A DNA stretch of 64,000 bases from Croceivirga sp. (GTDB lineage Bacteria > Bacteroidota > Bacteroidia > Flavobacteriales > Flavobacteriaceae). The notes beneath the pieces are model-generated. The model saw nothing but the letters and a program-made list of their open reading frames with translations. It was not told the DNA's origin and ran no database searches. The stretch is from NCBI GenBank assembly GCA_028284285.1, contig JANQSA010000001.1, positions 1 to 64,000 of the forward strand, given 5' to 3'. Below are positions 1 through 8,681 of this stretch, piece by piece (the first letter of the stretch is position 1; every line of letters starts with the position of its first letter). The translations under genes and the position numbers were made by a program.

Positions 1-1
1 C

Positions 2-2236
2 TCGAGAAGGAATTTTTTAAAGGTAAGTGGTAAAGCCGGGGGTGGGTTGATCATATCTCTTGGCCTTCCAACCTACGGTAAATTGAATGCGGTCAATTCT
101 GAGGGCAAAGAAGTTGAATTCAACAATTTCATCAGCATTGATACGAACGGTGAGATTACCGTCATGCTTACAAAGCATGAAATGGGGCAGGGTACCGGGA
201 CTTCCATTCCTACGATCATAGCCGATGAACTGGATGCAGACTGGGCCAAGGTAAAGATCAAACAAGTGAAATACAGCCCAAAATATACCTGGCATGAAAT
301 GGGTACTACCGGGGGTAGTGGCTCTATTTCCAGGAGTTGGGATTCCATTCGTATGGCAGGCGCTACCGCAAAGGAATTGTTGAAGCGGGCAGCAGCCAAT
401 AAATGGAGGGTGGATCCGATAGTATTGGAGCTAAAGAACAGTTTCATCACCAATCTGGTGACAAACGAAAAAGTGGAGTTTGGTGCACTGGCGGAGGCAG
501 CTTCCCAATTGCCGATCCCAAACGAAGTTACCGTAAAGCAACCGGAAGAATACCGGTATATTGGTAAGCCTGTTAAAAATCGAATTACCAAAGATGTCAT
601 TTCCGGAAAGGCAACCTATGGAATAGATATAGATATTCCGGGGATGGTCTATGCTTCAATAGAAAAATGCCCAATTTACAAAGGCAGACTCAAAACATAC
701 GATGCTATCGAAGCGAAGAGACTGGAGGGTGTCCTGGATGTTTTCCCCTTTGTATTATCTGAGGAGATCAGGACCGAATTGAATCCTGTATTGGGCTATG
801 TAGATGAAGGCGTTGTGGTGGTTGCGACATCTACCTGGACGGCATTTAAAGCGAGAAAGCTCCTAAGGGTTGAATGGGATGGGGGCGAAAATGGCTCCAG
901 GAGTATCGCTTCCTTACAGGCCGATATGGCGGCTGTAAAAGATACACCAGATATAATGAGCGTAGATCTCGGTACTATTGAAGAAGGGTTGGCCAATAGA
1001 AACAACACGGTTTTGGAGAGGGAGTACGACAGTCCTTATCAGGCCCATGCCCTTATGGAACCGCTGAATGCCACTGCTCATTTTCACAATGATTTCTGTG
1101 AGCTTTGGGTGGGTACGCAAGATGAGGAACGAACCATTGGAGAAGTTGCTAAAAGTTTACAACTACCAAGAGAAAAAGTACGCATACACAATTTGATCTC
1201 AGGAGGGTCCTTTGGCAGGCGCTTCCACCCGGATACCTCAATAGAAGCGGCATTCGTTTCAAGAAAGATCAAGAAGCCCGTTAAACTAACGTGGACAAGG
1301 GAAGACGAGATTAGAAACGATCATTTTCAACCCTATCTGAGAAATTATCTAAAAGCCATTGTCACTCCGGAAAAATCCGTCATCGGTGTAGAGAATAGAG
1401 CTATCAGTACGGTGGAGTATGTAACCTGGTCGGATATATGGGACCACTACTATGCTTTTCCCAATATACGATGTTATCGTTCCTTAGTACCTACGCTATT
1501 ACACGAAGGTGCTTGGCGAGCGGTTGGGGAGCATTTAGCTGCGGTGTCAAAGGAATGTTTTATAGATGAACTGGCCTATGAACTCCATAAAAACCCCTTG
1601 GACTATCGCATCGAATTATTAAGTAATGCAGTAGATTGGGGAGATCCCAGGGACATGCCCGATTGGGTCATCAAATACAGGTTGCCAAGAAAGAAATTGA
1701 TACGACAACGGCAATTGGATATCCTATTTTACATTAAAGAGCACGGTTTGTGGTCAACGGAAAGTCCAGAAGGAAAGGGACGGGGACTTGCCATACATAA
1801 TTTTGGCCCTACAGTCTGTACTCAAATTGCGGAGGTTACCATGGATGATGAATTTGGATTTACAGTGGATAAGGTAACGGCTATTGTGCATTGTGGCCTG
1901 GTCATAAACCCGCACTTTGGAAGAGGGCAAATTGAAGGCTCAATCATCTGGGCCCTATCCACTGTGAAATATGGAGGTGTAGAAGTGGAAAATGGTGTTG
2001 TACAACGCAGTAATTTCCACAACAACAAAGTGCTTCGCATGGATGAGTTGCCAGAAATTGAAGTTATTTTTATTGAAAGTGATGAACGTCCGTGCGGACT
2101 GGGAGAACCCGGAGTGCCGCCATTGGCCCCTGCGGTTCTAAATGCCATTTTCAACGCATCGGGGAAACGAATTCGGAAAATACCGGTAAGCCAACAGGAT
2201 TTGTATGATGCACCGGGAAGCGTCCCTTTAATGTGA
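2..2236 (+). CDS. Molybdopterin-binding subunit of a xanthine dehydrogenase/isoquinoline 1-oxidoreductase-type hydroxylase, 5' end outside window
   Basis: This is the large molybdenum-cofactor subunit of a periplasmic aldehyde oxidase/IorB-type hydroxylase, which normally works with a small [2Fe-2S] subunit encoded alongside it. The frame is open back to the first bases. Codons at 2-46 encode SRRNFLK followed by a small/hydrophobic stretch, a twin-arginine export signal, so the true start lies upstream of the window and the TTG at 47 is not the start. Family landmarks are GGSFGRRF near visible residue 400, WRAVGEH near 505, and GLGEPGVPP near 700, which carries the expected catalytic glutamate. 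About 744 residues are visible, close to the family's usual length. Its substrate cannot be told from sequence. The partner subunit is presumably upstream. Confidence 0.85.
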   Translation, partial: SRRNFLKVSGKAGGGLIISLGLPTYGKLNAVNSEGKEVEFNNFISIDTNGEITVMLTKHEMGQGTGTSIPTIIADELDADWAKVKIKQVKYSPKYTWHEMGTTGGSGSISRSWDSIRMAGATAKELLKRAAANKWRVDPIVLELKNSFITNLVTNEKVEFGALAEAASQLPIPNEVTVKQPEEYRYIGKPVKNRITKDVISGKATYGIDIDIPGMVYASIEKCPIYKGRLKTYDAIEAKRLEGVLDVFPFVLSEEIRTELNPVLGYVDEGVVVVATSTWTAFKARKLLRVEWDGGENGSRSIASLQADMAAVKDTPDIMSVDLGTIEEGLANRNNTVLEREYDSPYQAHALMEPLNATAHFHNDFCELWVGTQDEERTIGEVAKSLQLPREKVRIHNLISGGSFGRRFHPDTSIEAAFVSRKIKKPVKLTWTREDEIRNDHFQPYLRNYLKAIVTPEKSVIGVENRAISTVEYVTWSDIWDHYYAFPNIRCYRSLVPTLLHEGAWRAVGEHLAAVSKECFIDELAYELHKNPLDYRIELLSNAVDWGDPRDMPDWVIKYRLPRKKLIRQRQLDILFYIKEHGLWSTESPEGKGRGLAIHNFGPTVCTQIAEVTMDDEFGFTVDKVTAIVHCGLVINPHFGRGQIEGSIIWALSTVKYGGVEVENGVVQRSNFHNNKVLRMDELPEIEVIFIESDERPCGLGEPGVPPLAPAVLNAIFNASGKRIRKIPVSQQDLYDAPGSVPLM

Positions 2237-2300
2237 ATAGCACTGCCAACGATGTTGGTAAACGTCAAAAGCTGTTAAGAAAAGGTTTTGCTTTCAACGA

Positions 2301-2498
2301 TTACAGGGTATAGGCTATTGATGTAATAATTCTGTGCGGAAACTGAGGTACAAAGGAATCAAAGATGGACCTTTGAAAGGTGTTTACATTTCTGACATTG
2401 TTGATGTTTACCTGAAGGGTAAGGTTTTTGTATTGATAGCCTAAGGATAGGTCCACTCGGGTAAAGACACTAATACGTCGAATAGCATCGCGATTAAT
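2301..2498 (-). pseudogene. C-terminal remnant of a TonB-dependent receptor
   Basis: Between two in-frame stops lie 65 codons with no start. They read like the last beta strands of a TonB-dependent siderophore-type receptor: VDLSLGYQYKNLTLQVNINN, then a short loop, then FVPQFPHRIITSIAYTL at the very C-terminus. The LxLGYxYKNLxLQxNINNV pattern and the terminal alternating strand are characteristic of these barrels. Nothing upstream on this strand continues the gene, because the frame stops and runs into the 3' end of the serine hydrolase gene. I infer a deletion that left only the tail. The family call rests on pattern recognition of a short piece. Confidence 0.6.
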
Positions 2499-3873
2499 TT
2501 AGTTTTGGATAGGCTCTCACCCAGTTTTGTAGAAACCGAACTTGATCGTCATCATCTTTTGCAATGGTGTAGGTTCCCACATCCTTGCCATCCTCCAGTG
2601 CCACAATTCTCCCTTTCTTGTCTTTTTTTGCCTGGAATTGTTGAGTATCCCTCTGCAAAATAAGTTTGCCTTGTGAGTCAATGAATATTTTGATTTTTGC
2701 CCCAATGCGCTGTGCATAAGTACCCACCAATTGCTGTTGTTCTTCTGCCGAAAAATCACTCAACTCCTCATTGTTTTCGGGGGTATTGTCGCAAGTGGCG
2801 GCTAAAAAGATCTCGGTAGCTTTGTTTATGATTTCCCAGCGGTTCAATTTGGGGCCGTTGGTATAAATGGCAATAGAGAATTTCTTGTCGGGGATCATTA
2901 AAAAATTGGCCCGATACCCCGGAACGCCCCCTGAATGCCAAACGGCCCTAAGGTTACAATGTCTGGAATGGAACAACCCGTAACCATATTGCCAATCAGA
3001 TCCCGTCATTTTGTAATTTGCTGTAGCGGTTAGCATACTTTGTCGTATTTCCGGATGATGCGGTTGATCATCCAGAAACCATTGTAAAAAGGGATTGATC
3101 TCTGCAACGCTGGTAAAAGTGAATCCCGATGCTCTCTCTTCTGCATTGTCCTGGATCTTTCCCATAGGACGTAGCGTATCTTCTCCGGATCTAAGATGTC
3201 CCATGGCCAATTGATCCGAATTCAATTCATCAATTCTATACGTGGTAGCCATCATCTTGAAGTCATTAAATACCAATTCGCTCATGGCATTGTTGAAATT
3301 CTTTCCCGTAATTTTTTCGATAAGGCCGCCCAAAATGTTATATCCCGGATTCGAGTAGCTGAAAACCAGCCCCGGTTCAGTAAATTTCATAGCACTATCC
3401 AGTTTTCCAGCGTAATGTAGGTGACGTGATACTCCCGTAGGACCTTCATGCTCTACAATATCTTCCAACCCACCGGTATGAGATATGAGGTGATGTATGG
3501 TGATATTGGCTAAGGTTGGGTGAATGTCTTCTATATGAAGTGAGATTTTGTCGTGTAATTCTAACTTCCCTTGTTCCTGAAGCTTTAGAATAGCGTAGGC
3601 GGTGAAAACCTTAGCCGTTGAGGCAATCAAAAAAAAGGAAGTAGTATCGACGTTTTCGTTAGTAACGGTGTTTTTGACCCCAAAACCTTTGGTGTATGTT
3701 TCACCTTCCATGTTCACTGCAATGGCTGCTCCGGGACCATTACCTTCCTCAATCTCGCTTTGCACAAAATAGGCAAGTTCGTTAAAAGAGCCTGTATGTT
3801 TTCCTTTTTGTGCCTCGCCGTACAAACAAAAACCGAAAAACAATACTGCAAAACAACCTTGGGCAACTTTCAT
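2494..3873 (-). CDS. Secreted serine hydrolase, beta-lactamase/penicillin-binding-protein-like family (class C fold)
   Basis: This is a 459-residue protein with an N-terminal signal peptide (hydrophobic residues 7-19, then an Ala-Gln cleavage region). The three active-site signatures of the class C beta-lactamase/esterase/D-aminopeptidase fold are present: S85-T-A-K88 (nucleophile motif SxxK), Y173-S-N175 (YxN) and H313-S-G-G (the HxG variant of KTG). The C-terminal 100 residues form an extra lipocalin-like domain often appended to these proteins. Likely periplasmic, acting on peptidoglycan peptides, esters or other amides; the substrate cannot be deduced. It is transcribed alone. Its 3' end overlaps a decayed receptor fragment. 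Confidence 0.85.
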   Translation of the reverse strand: MKVAQGCFAVLFFGFCLYGEAQKGKHTGSFNELAYFVQSEIEEGNGPGAAIAVNMEGETYTKGFGVKNTVTNENVDTTSFFLIASTAKVFTAYAILKLQEQGKLELHDKISLHIEDIHPTLANITIHHLISHTGGLEDIVEHEGPTGVSRHLHYAGKLDSAMKFTEPGLVFSYSNPGYNILGGLIEKITGKNFNNAMSELVFNDFKMMATTYRIDELNSDQLAMGHLRSGEDTLRPMGKIQDNAEERASGFTFTSVAEINPFLQWFLDDQPHHPEIRQSMLTATANYKMTGSDWQYGYGLFHSRHCNLRAVWHSGGVPGYRANFLMIPDKKFSIAIYTNGPKLNRWEIINKATEIFLAATCDNTPENNEELSDFSAEEQQQLVGTYAQRIGAKIKIFIDSQGKLILQRDTQQFQAKKDKKGRIVALEDGKDVGTYTIAKDDDDQVRFLQNWVRAYPKLN

Positions 3874-4254
3874 ACATTCAAAATATTAGGGTAGAACAAC
3901 TACATTTTTTTGTTGGTACAAATCAATAGAAAACAACCACATCTTCATGAACTTATAACTTCTGATTTTTGAAATAGGAAGATGATTTAACTTTTGTAAT
4001 CGCATGGAATTATTCTATTTCAGGATAATTCTTTGGTGTTGTTTGACTGAGATATCTCTTTACACTTTTTATCTACAGATTTTTAAAATAAGGAGATGTT
4101 CTTGTTGTAGAGGCCTTATTTTTCAAACATAGTATTGGAAATGATGTTTGGATTACAGGTCCATGCGTGTTGAACTATGGAGGAAGCTTTAATGGTACAA
4201 CTCTTGCCTTACTACGAAGATCCCAAACGTCATCAATGCGATAATTTTCAAAAC
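3874..4254. other. AT-rich divergent intergenic region with a 21-bp direct repeat
   Basis: This 381-bp spacer separates two divergently transcribed genes and must hold both promoters. No gene was recognised. It carries two copies of an imperfect 21-nt direct repeat (18 of 21 identical), at 3964-3984 and 4078-4098, of the form GATTTTTrAAATArGrAGATG, 114 bp apart. These may be binding sites for a shared regulator or a fortuitous similarity in AT-rich DNA. Confidence 0.4.
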
Positions 4255-5511
4255 ATGAAGGGGAAACAAAAAGTTTTTTTTTATGGGATTGTATTGATTT
4301 TAGCATTTTCGTTTCCACTTCATTCCGCTAAAGGACAAAAAGTGCAACGTTCCGAATATTACGCTGTACTCCCATTTTGGGAATCACCTTATCTGCCCTT
4401 TAGGGGAGCATGTCCTATAACCAAAGAGAAAGCGCTAAAACGAATCCATCTTCAATTGGATTATGATAAGGAGAATAGAGTGGTGTTTTGCCATATCAAG
4501 TTGGGGGAGCATTATAAGGACTTTGAAGGCTTTTTTGGACACCTTTACATCAATGCTCCGCTCACCAAAGTAAGCTATGATGATAAAAAAGAAGTGCATT
4601 CCTTTTTTGACCGATTCGGGAATCAAATCTCTGTTATGGGAGACGTTTATAGAAAGGTTTATCAAAAGGATGACTATGGACGAAATACACGTCTGACTTT
4701 TGAAGATAGGAACGGAAATACTGCCGAAGACCTTTTTGGAAATAGAGTTTATGATTGGAAACATGAAAAGGATGGAAGCGTCATTGAAACCAGGAAGGAT
4801 CGGACAGGAGCGCTTATGCCGTTGCGGGGAGATTTCCAACTGATGCGAACTCGAATGGTGTTTGGTCGAGATGGTTACTTCTCACTATTACAGAACATTA
4901 ATGATAATGGTAAGATCATACCGACCGAAAGCGGTGCCACTACGATGAAATATTATTATGATACCTTGGGAAGGTTTTCGCGATGGGAAGTATATGACAT
5001 GGGGGGTAAAGCAACTTCCGGACCATCACATACTGCGGGCGAACAAAACACATTCTACGATTATGATTTGAAGGATATTATATTCTTTGACGATCAGGGC
5101 CTTCCAGCAGTGCATTGGTCGGGTGCGGAACGTTGGCATTTTGAAACGGATACTTTTGGAAATAGAACTTCCTTGACCTATCAAAACAATGCCCAACACC
5201 CAATGAACGCCAACAACAGTTTTGCTCAAATACGTTTCCAATGGAGCAAGGACGGCCGTTTTCTGTTGGCACAAGAGTATTATGACGAAAAGCACAACAA
5301 AACAAGGCATAAGGCTTTGGGAGTCCACAGGATAATATACTTCCGAGATGAAAGGGGGTTGATTACCACGATAAAATATGAGGATGAAAAAGGGAATCCC
5401 CAAGGTCGTGCTGACAACGGTGTTTTTTTGGTGGAATACGAATATGACGCGAAGGGAGCACTTGTCTCAAGAAAGCACCTGGATAAAAATGGGTTAGAAG
5501 TGAAAGGATAG
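4255..5511 (+). CDS. Secreted protein of unknown function with YD/RHS-like repeats
   Basis: The start is set at the ATG at 4255 because it begins a clear signal peptide (MKGKQK then a hydrophobic core and a Ala-Lys-Gly-Gln region); upstream in-frame starts would bury it. The mature part, about 390 residues, is rich in short motifs such as FDRFGNQI, YGRNTRLTFEDRNGN, YYYDTLGRFSRWEVYD and YDAKGALVSRK. These resemble the YD/RHS repeats that form beta-rich shells, but the spacing is irregular and the protein lacks a toxin-like C-terminus. Probably periplasmic or cell-surface. It converges on the AraC gene with a 3-bp gap. Function unknown. Confidence 0.7.
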   Translation: MKGKQKVFFYGIVLILAFSFPLHSAKGQKVQRSEYYAVLPFWESPYLPFRGACPITKEKALKRIHLQLDYDKENRVVFCHIKLGEHYKDFEGFFGHLYINAPLTKVSYDDKKEVHSFFDRFGNQISVMGDVYRKVYQKDDYGRNTRLTFEDRNGNTAEDLFGNRVYDWKHEKDGSVIETRKDRTGALMPLRGDFQLMRTRMVFGRDGYFSLLQNINDNGKIIPTESGATTMKYYYDTLGRFSRWEVYDMGGKATSGPSHTAGEQNTFYDYDLKDIIFFDDQGLPAVHWSGAERWHFETDTFGNRTSLTYQNNAQHPMNANNSFAQIRFQWSKDGRFLLAQEYYDEKHNKTRHKALGVHRIIYFRDERGLITTIKYEDEKGNPQGRADNGVFLVEYEYDAKGALVSRKHLDKNGLEVKG

Positions 5512-5514
5512 CAC

Positions 5515-6555
5515 CTAATAGGAAAAATCCTCATTGCAGGTAACGTCCTTTTGCCGTTTTCTTGTTTTCAATACTTCTTTTTGGTAGGTCCTGGGGGTTT
5601 TGCCCGTTTCTTTTTTGAATGCTGTATAAAATGCTGATGGTGTACTGAACCCTGCGTCATAGGCCAGTGCTTCCACTTTGAAAAGGTTACTGTTTGGATC
5701 GGAAAGCATTTCCTTGATATCGTTAATTCTGAAATGATTGATCAACTCTGGAAAGGGTTTGTTGTATTTTTCACGTAGGGCCAAAGAAACCTTATAAGTA
5801 GGTTGGTCCAATAAAGTGGCAAACTCATTGACCGTAAGAGCGTTTTTTCTATATAGCTTTTGCACTTCCAGTGCCTCCTCAATTTTGTTTAAAAGCTCCT
5901 GGTTAACGGAAGAGATCTCTTTTGGGGAAACATGAAGCTTGTTTTTCTTGAGGAGAAAAAAGAAAAGCCCATACACGATCAGAGATACCATACCGGACCC
6001 TAAAGCGTATTCAAACAAGGTGTCAGCATACAATTGCGACCAAAACAAGGCTAAAATGATGGTAATGCTCACAGCCAGCATAAGTTGCCAGTTTCTGACT
6101 AGCATAGGTTTTTTTGCCCAATCCTTTACGATATAAAAAAGACCAAATGAGGTGCACAGAAAAGACCAAAAGGTGCCAAAGAAGTACATTGTTTTCGCAG
6201 GAAGAATTTCTTGTGGCCAAATAAAAAAGAAACCGACTAGTGCAGGAAGAAAGAATAAGAAATCTACAGTTTTAAATTCAGCATCATGATTCCTGGAATA
6301 TTTGATATACAACCAAAAAAAAGCCCCTATACTCGCCAATCCCAAATAACCAAAGGCGATTCCAAATACCGGGATTTCAAAAAGATAATAGATAATGGAT
6401 TTTCCGATCCTGATTGCTACTGATAGCATCAAGCCAACAAACAGCAATCTCAATAATTTGTTGCCTTTTGAAACAAGCAAAATGTACGTAGCGATAAAGC
6501 CACAAGTGGTAACTGCTATTCCTGAGAAAATGCTTAAGGGCAAAAGATAATCCAT
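5515..6555 (-). CDS. AraC-family transcriptional regulator with N-terminal membrane domain
   Basis: Residues 1 to about 210 form several strongly hydrophobic segments, beginning MDYLLPLSIFSG, consistent with a multi-span inner-membrane sensor domain. The C-terminal 110 residues are an AraC-type double helix-turn-helix; the segment IKEMLSDPNSNLFKVEALAY and the following AGFSTPSAFYTAFKKETGKTP match the conserved second HTH. Membrane-anchored AraC regulators of this layout are common in Bacteroidota. Ligand and targets are unknown. The gene converges on the YD-repeat protein gene. Confidence 0.85.
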   Translation of the reverse strand: MDYLLPLSIFSGIAVTTCGFIATYILLVSKGNKLLRLLFVGLMLSVAIRIGKSIIYYLFEIPVFGIAFGYLGLASIGAFFWLYIKYSRNHDAEFKTVDFLFFLPALVGFFFIWPQEILPAKTMYFFGTFWSFLCTSFGLFYIVKDWAKKPMLVRNWQLMLAVSITIILALFWSQLYADTLFEYALGSGMVSLIVYGLFFFLLKKNKLHVSPKEISSVNQELLNKIEEALEVQKLYRKNALTVNEFATLLDQPTYKVSLALREKYNKPFPELINHFRINDIKEMLSDPNSNLFKVEALAYDAGFSTPSAFYTAFKKETGKTPRTYQKEVLKTRKRQKDVTCNEDFSY

Positions 6556-6765
6556 TGTAAAGAGTAGCTTTTATCGTTTCGGTCTAATCTTAAATTTACA
6601 CATAATCTACTTCGAATACAATGATTACAGGCGCTAATACCAGCAGAAGGACGGAACGAATTCTAATTACCGGATTTCCCGAATAAGTTTTACTCCATAT
6701 TTGTAAAATCCATAGTTCCAAACCATAACCGCACCCTATTTTTCGAACCATATATTTAATAGGTT

Positions 6766-7734
6766 ATGATTAGAAAAGTAATGATCATCCCCTTGGGAGC
6801 ACTTTTTGTTGTATCACACTTTTCCCTTTATGCTCAAAGATCCATGGAAACAGTGTTGGAAGAACTCCGTCCGGAAATTTTTCTTGCCGATAACGTCAGT
6901 ACAGGCGACTTTGAATATGGCTCGGCGCTTTCCAAGGATGGCGCAACGTTTGTTTTTATCAAGGGTATTCAGGGTTTTCAAAAGGCTTCATTGGTGGTCA
7001 TCCGCAAAGAAGCGAACAATCAATGGGGTGTTCCTTCGTTGTTGCCTTTTTCCGGAGTGTGGTACGACACGAATCCGTATTTCTCATATGATTCAAAAAA
7101 GCTTTTTTTTGTGAGTGATAGGCCCACTGAAGATACTACATTGAAATATAGAAATATGTGGTACGTACATGTGGGACCTACTGGTTTTTCCCAGCCAAGA
7201 CTACTGCAAGGGTTCAACGATCGGAATGATGTCATTTATCCTACAGTAGATAAGGAAGAAACAGTACGGTATTGTTCCGTTCGACCCGAGGGAAAGGGAG
7301 GCCTGGACCTCTATCGAGTAGGTCTTGAGGAAGGAAAGTACGGGGCGCATATTCCGATAACTGAATTGAACACTCCTTTTCATGATGCTGATCCCGAGGT
7401 TTCGCCAAATGGGCAGTTAATGGTTTTTACCAGTACAAGAGAAGGAGGGCTCGGCGATTTTGACTTGTACATAACGAAGAAGAACAATAACGGCCGTTGG
7501 GAACCCCCTGTAAACCTAAGATCGCTAAATAGTCCCGCTATGGATTCTGACCCTATCTTTTCCAAGGATGGCAAATACTTGTTCTTTTCAAGTAATCGAT
7601 ACAACTCCAAGAAAGCGGTTGTTGAGGACTATCAACAACTAAAAGCAACGTTGAACGGCTACAACAATGGCCTTATGAATATTTATTATACAGATGTTTC
7701 ATCTTTGTTGAAACAATTTGATACCAAGGGGTAG
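6766..7734 (+). CDS. Secreted PD40/WD40-like beta-propeller protein
   Basis: This is a 322-residue protein with an N-terminal signal peptide ending near Tyr-Ala-Gln. It contains several PD40 (TolB-type) blades, visible as SKDGATFVFIKG, SYDSKKLFFVSDR, SPNGQLMVFTSTR and SKDGKYLFFSSNR. Such propellers mediate protein or ligand binding in the periplasm, and in Bacteroidota often appear fused to OmpA domains; here the OmpA part is absent. A TATATTTA sequence just upstream (about 6749) resembles the phylum's -7 box. Function not assignable beyond the fold. Confidence 0.8.
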   Translation: MIRKVMIIPLGALFVVSHFSLYAQRSMETVLEELRPEIFLADNVSTGDFEYGSALSKDGATFVFIKGIQGFQKASLVVIRKEANNQWGVPSLLPFSGVWYDTNPYFSYDSKKLFFVSDRPTEDTTLKYRNMWYVHVGPTGFSQPRLLQGFNDRNDVIYPTVDKEETVRYCSVRPEGKGGLDLYRVGLEEGKYGAHIPITELNTPFHDADPEVSPNGQLMVFTSTREGGLGDFDLYITKKNNNGRWEPPVNLRSLNSPAMDSDPIFSKDGKYLFFSSNRYNSKKAVVEDYQQLKATLNGYNNGLMNIYYTDVSSLLKQFDTKG

Positions 7735-7800
7735 TAGTACCTGGAATGTGTAAGGATAGATACCGCATTGCTGTAATGGCGCCAAAAAAGCCTTGAACAA

Positions 7801-8334
7801 ATGGAAGAAGAAAAACTAAGGAATGACCTTTTACAATGGGACAGGAAGCATACGGAATATCTTAAGCTCGTTTATGCCAGGCACAAGCAGGATAGGGGGT
7901 TTGTCAATTTAATCATTAGTTTATTCTTGATGGAGAGTGAATTGGAACATGCCACAAGTTGGCTTCTCAAGCATCATATTGACCTTGGCCAAACTCTTGA
8001 ACAAGGACAAGTTGATAAGGTATTTCAAAAATTTGGAGAATTAGGCTACTGGGAAACCCAACTTCATTTATTACAAATTTTACCCAACGTTTCAACGAGT
8101 TCAAAACAAATGGCAATTCTAGAACCCCATATTCGAAAATTGTTTGTATCCGACAAGAAATTTGTGAGAGCAGCTTCTTACCCGGCTTATTTGGAGATCG
8201 TAAAACGATTTCCGGAGCTGAAAAACGATTTTTCAGATAGCTGTCAGGAAGCCCTAATTAGGGAAAGTGCATCGGTAAGAGTAAAGATCAAGAGGGTAGT
8301 AGAAGCATTAAGAACGCATACCGATAGTGTTTAG
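7801..8334 (+). CDS. Hypothetical alpha-helical protein, HEAT-repeat-like
   Basis: This is a 177-residue soluble protein without a signal peptide. It is almost entirely predicted helical, with repeated amphipathic helices such as FGELGYWETQLHLLQILPNV and FVRAASYPAYLEIVKRFPEL, reminiscent of HEAT repeats, which are protein-interaction scaffolds. No catalytic motif is visible. It follows the propeller gene by 66 bp and could be co-transcribed. A DNA-alkylation-repair (AlkD) type HEAT protein was considered, but the length and missing motifs do not support it. Not recognised with confidence. Confidence 0.65.
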   Translation: MEEEKLRNDLLQWDRKHTEYLKLVYARHKQDRGFVNLIISLFLMESELEHATSWLLKHHIDLGQTLEQGQVDKVFQKFGELGYWETQLHLLQILPNVSTSSKQMAILEPHIRKLFVSDKKFVRAASYPAYLEIVKRFPELKNDFSDSCQEALIRESASVRVKIKRVVEALRTHTDSV

Positions 8335-8357
8335 ATGCCCAGACAGCTAGGTGCTAG

Positions 8358-8498
8358 GGCGAGAACAACCTATTGGAAAAGAGCGTAAGCATTCATCCAA
8401 ATGGTCATTTGGAATCAAAACCCTGGGGACAAAAAGAGTTTTCTCTTTTGGATCCGGATAATAATCAATTGACTTTTGGAGAAAGCATACAGGATTAG
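8358..8498 (+). pseudogene. C-terminal remnant of a VOC/glyoxalase-bleomycin-resistance-like gene
   Basis: After an in-frame stop at 8355-8357, 46 codons read through to a TAG at 8496-8498. The peptide includes SVSIHPNGHLESKPWGQKEF and then SLLDPDNNQLTFGES. This is the conserved C-terminal beta-strand pair of VOC-fold proteins (PWGxxEFxLxDPDxNxLxFG). The N-terminal two thirds and any start codon are missing, so it is a truncated leftover. The following 180 bases to 8681 contain no recognisable gene, although a short open stretch at about 8511-8612 may be further debris. Confidence 0.65.
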
Positions 8499-8681
8499 TA
8501 CTTCTAGTACGGAGACTGTGGAGAATATGTTTTTGATTTAGAAAGTATTGAACTGAACTGCCATTGCTTTCCAAGGGAAATAAATGGTCTTGTTCAGGGC
8601 ACTATGAAAAACCGATGGTAATTTTCAGAATGCCCCTTGGAAGGCTTCCTAAAAATGTTTTCTATTTAATGTTAACGCGCC

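Noticed and set aside
73-600. Long minus-strand frame opposite the molybdopterin subunit gene
   Set aside because: The plus strand has clear family motifs over the same bases; the opposite frame is a shadow with no recognisable domain.
8511-8612. Short open stretch after the VOC remnant
   Set aside because: It could encode about 33 residues but has no start and no recognisable motif; not enough to call even a pseudogene.
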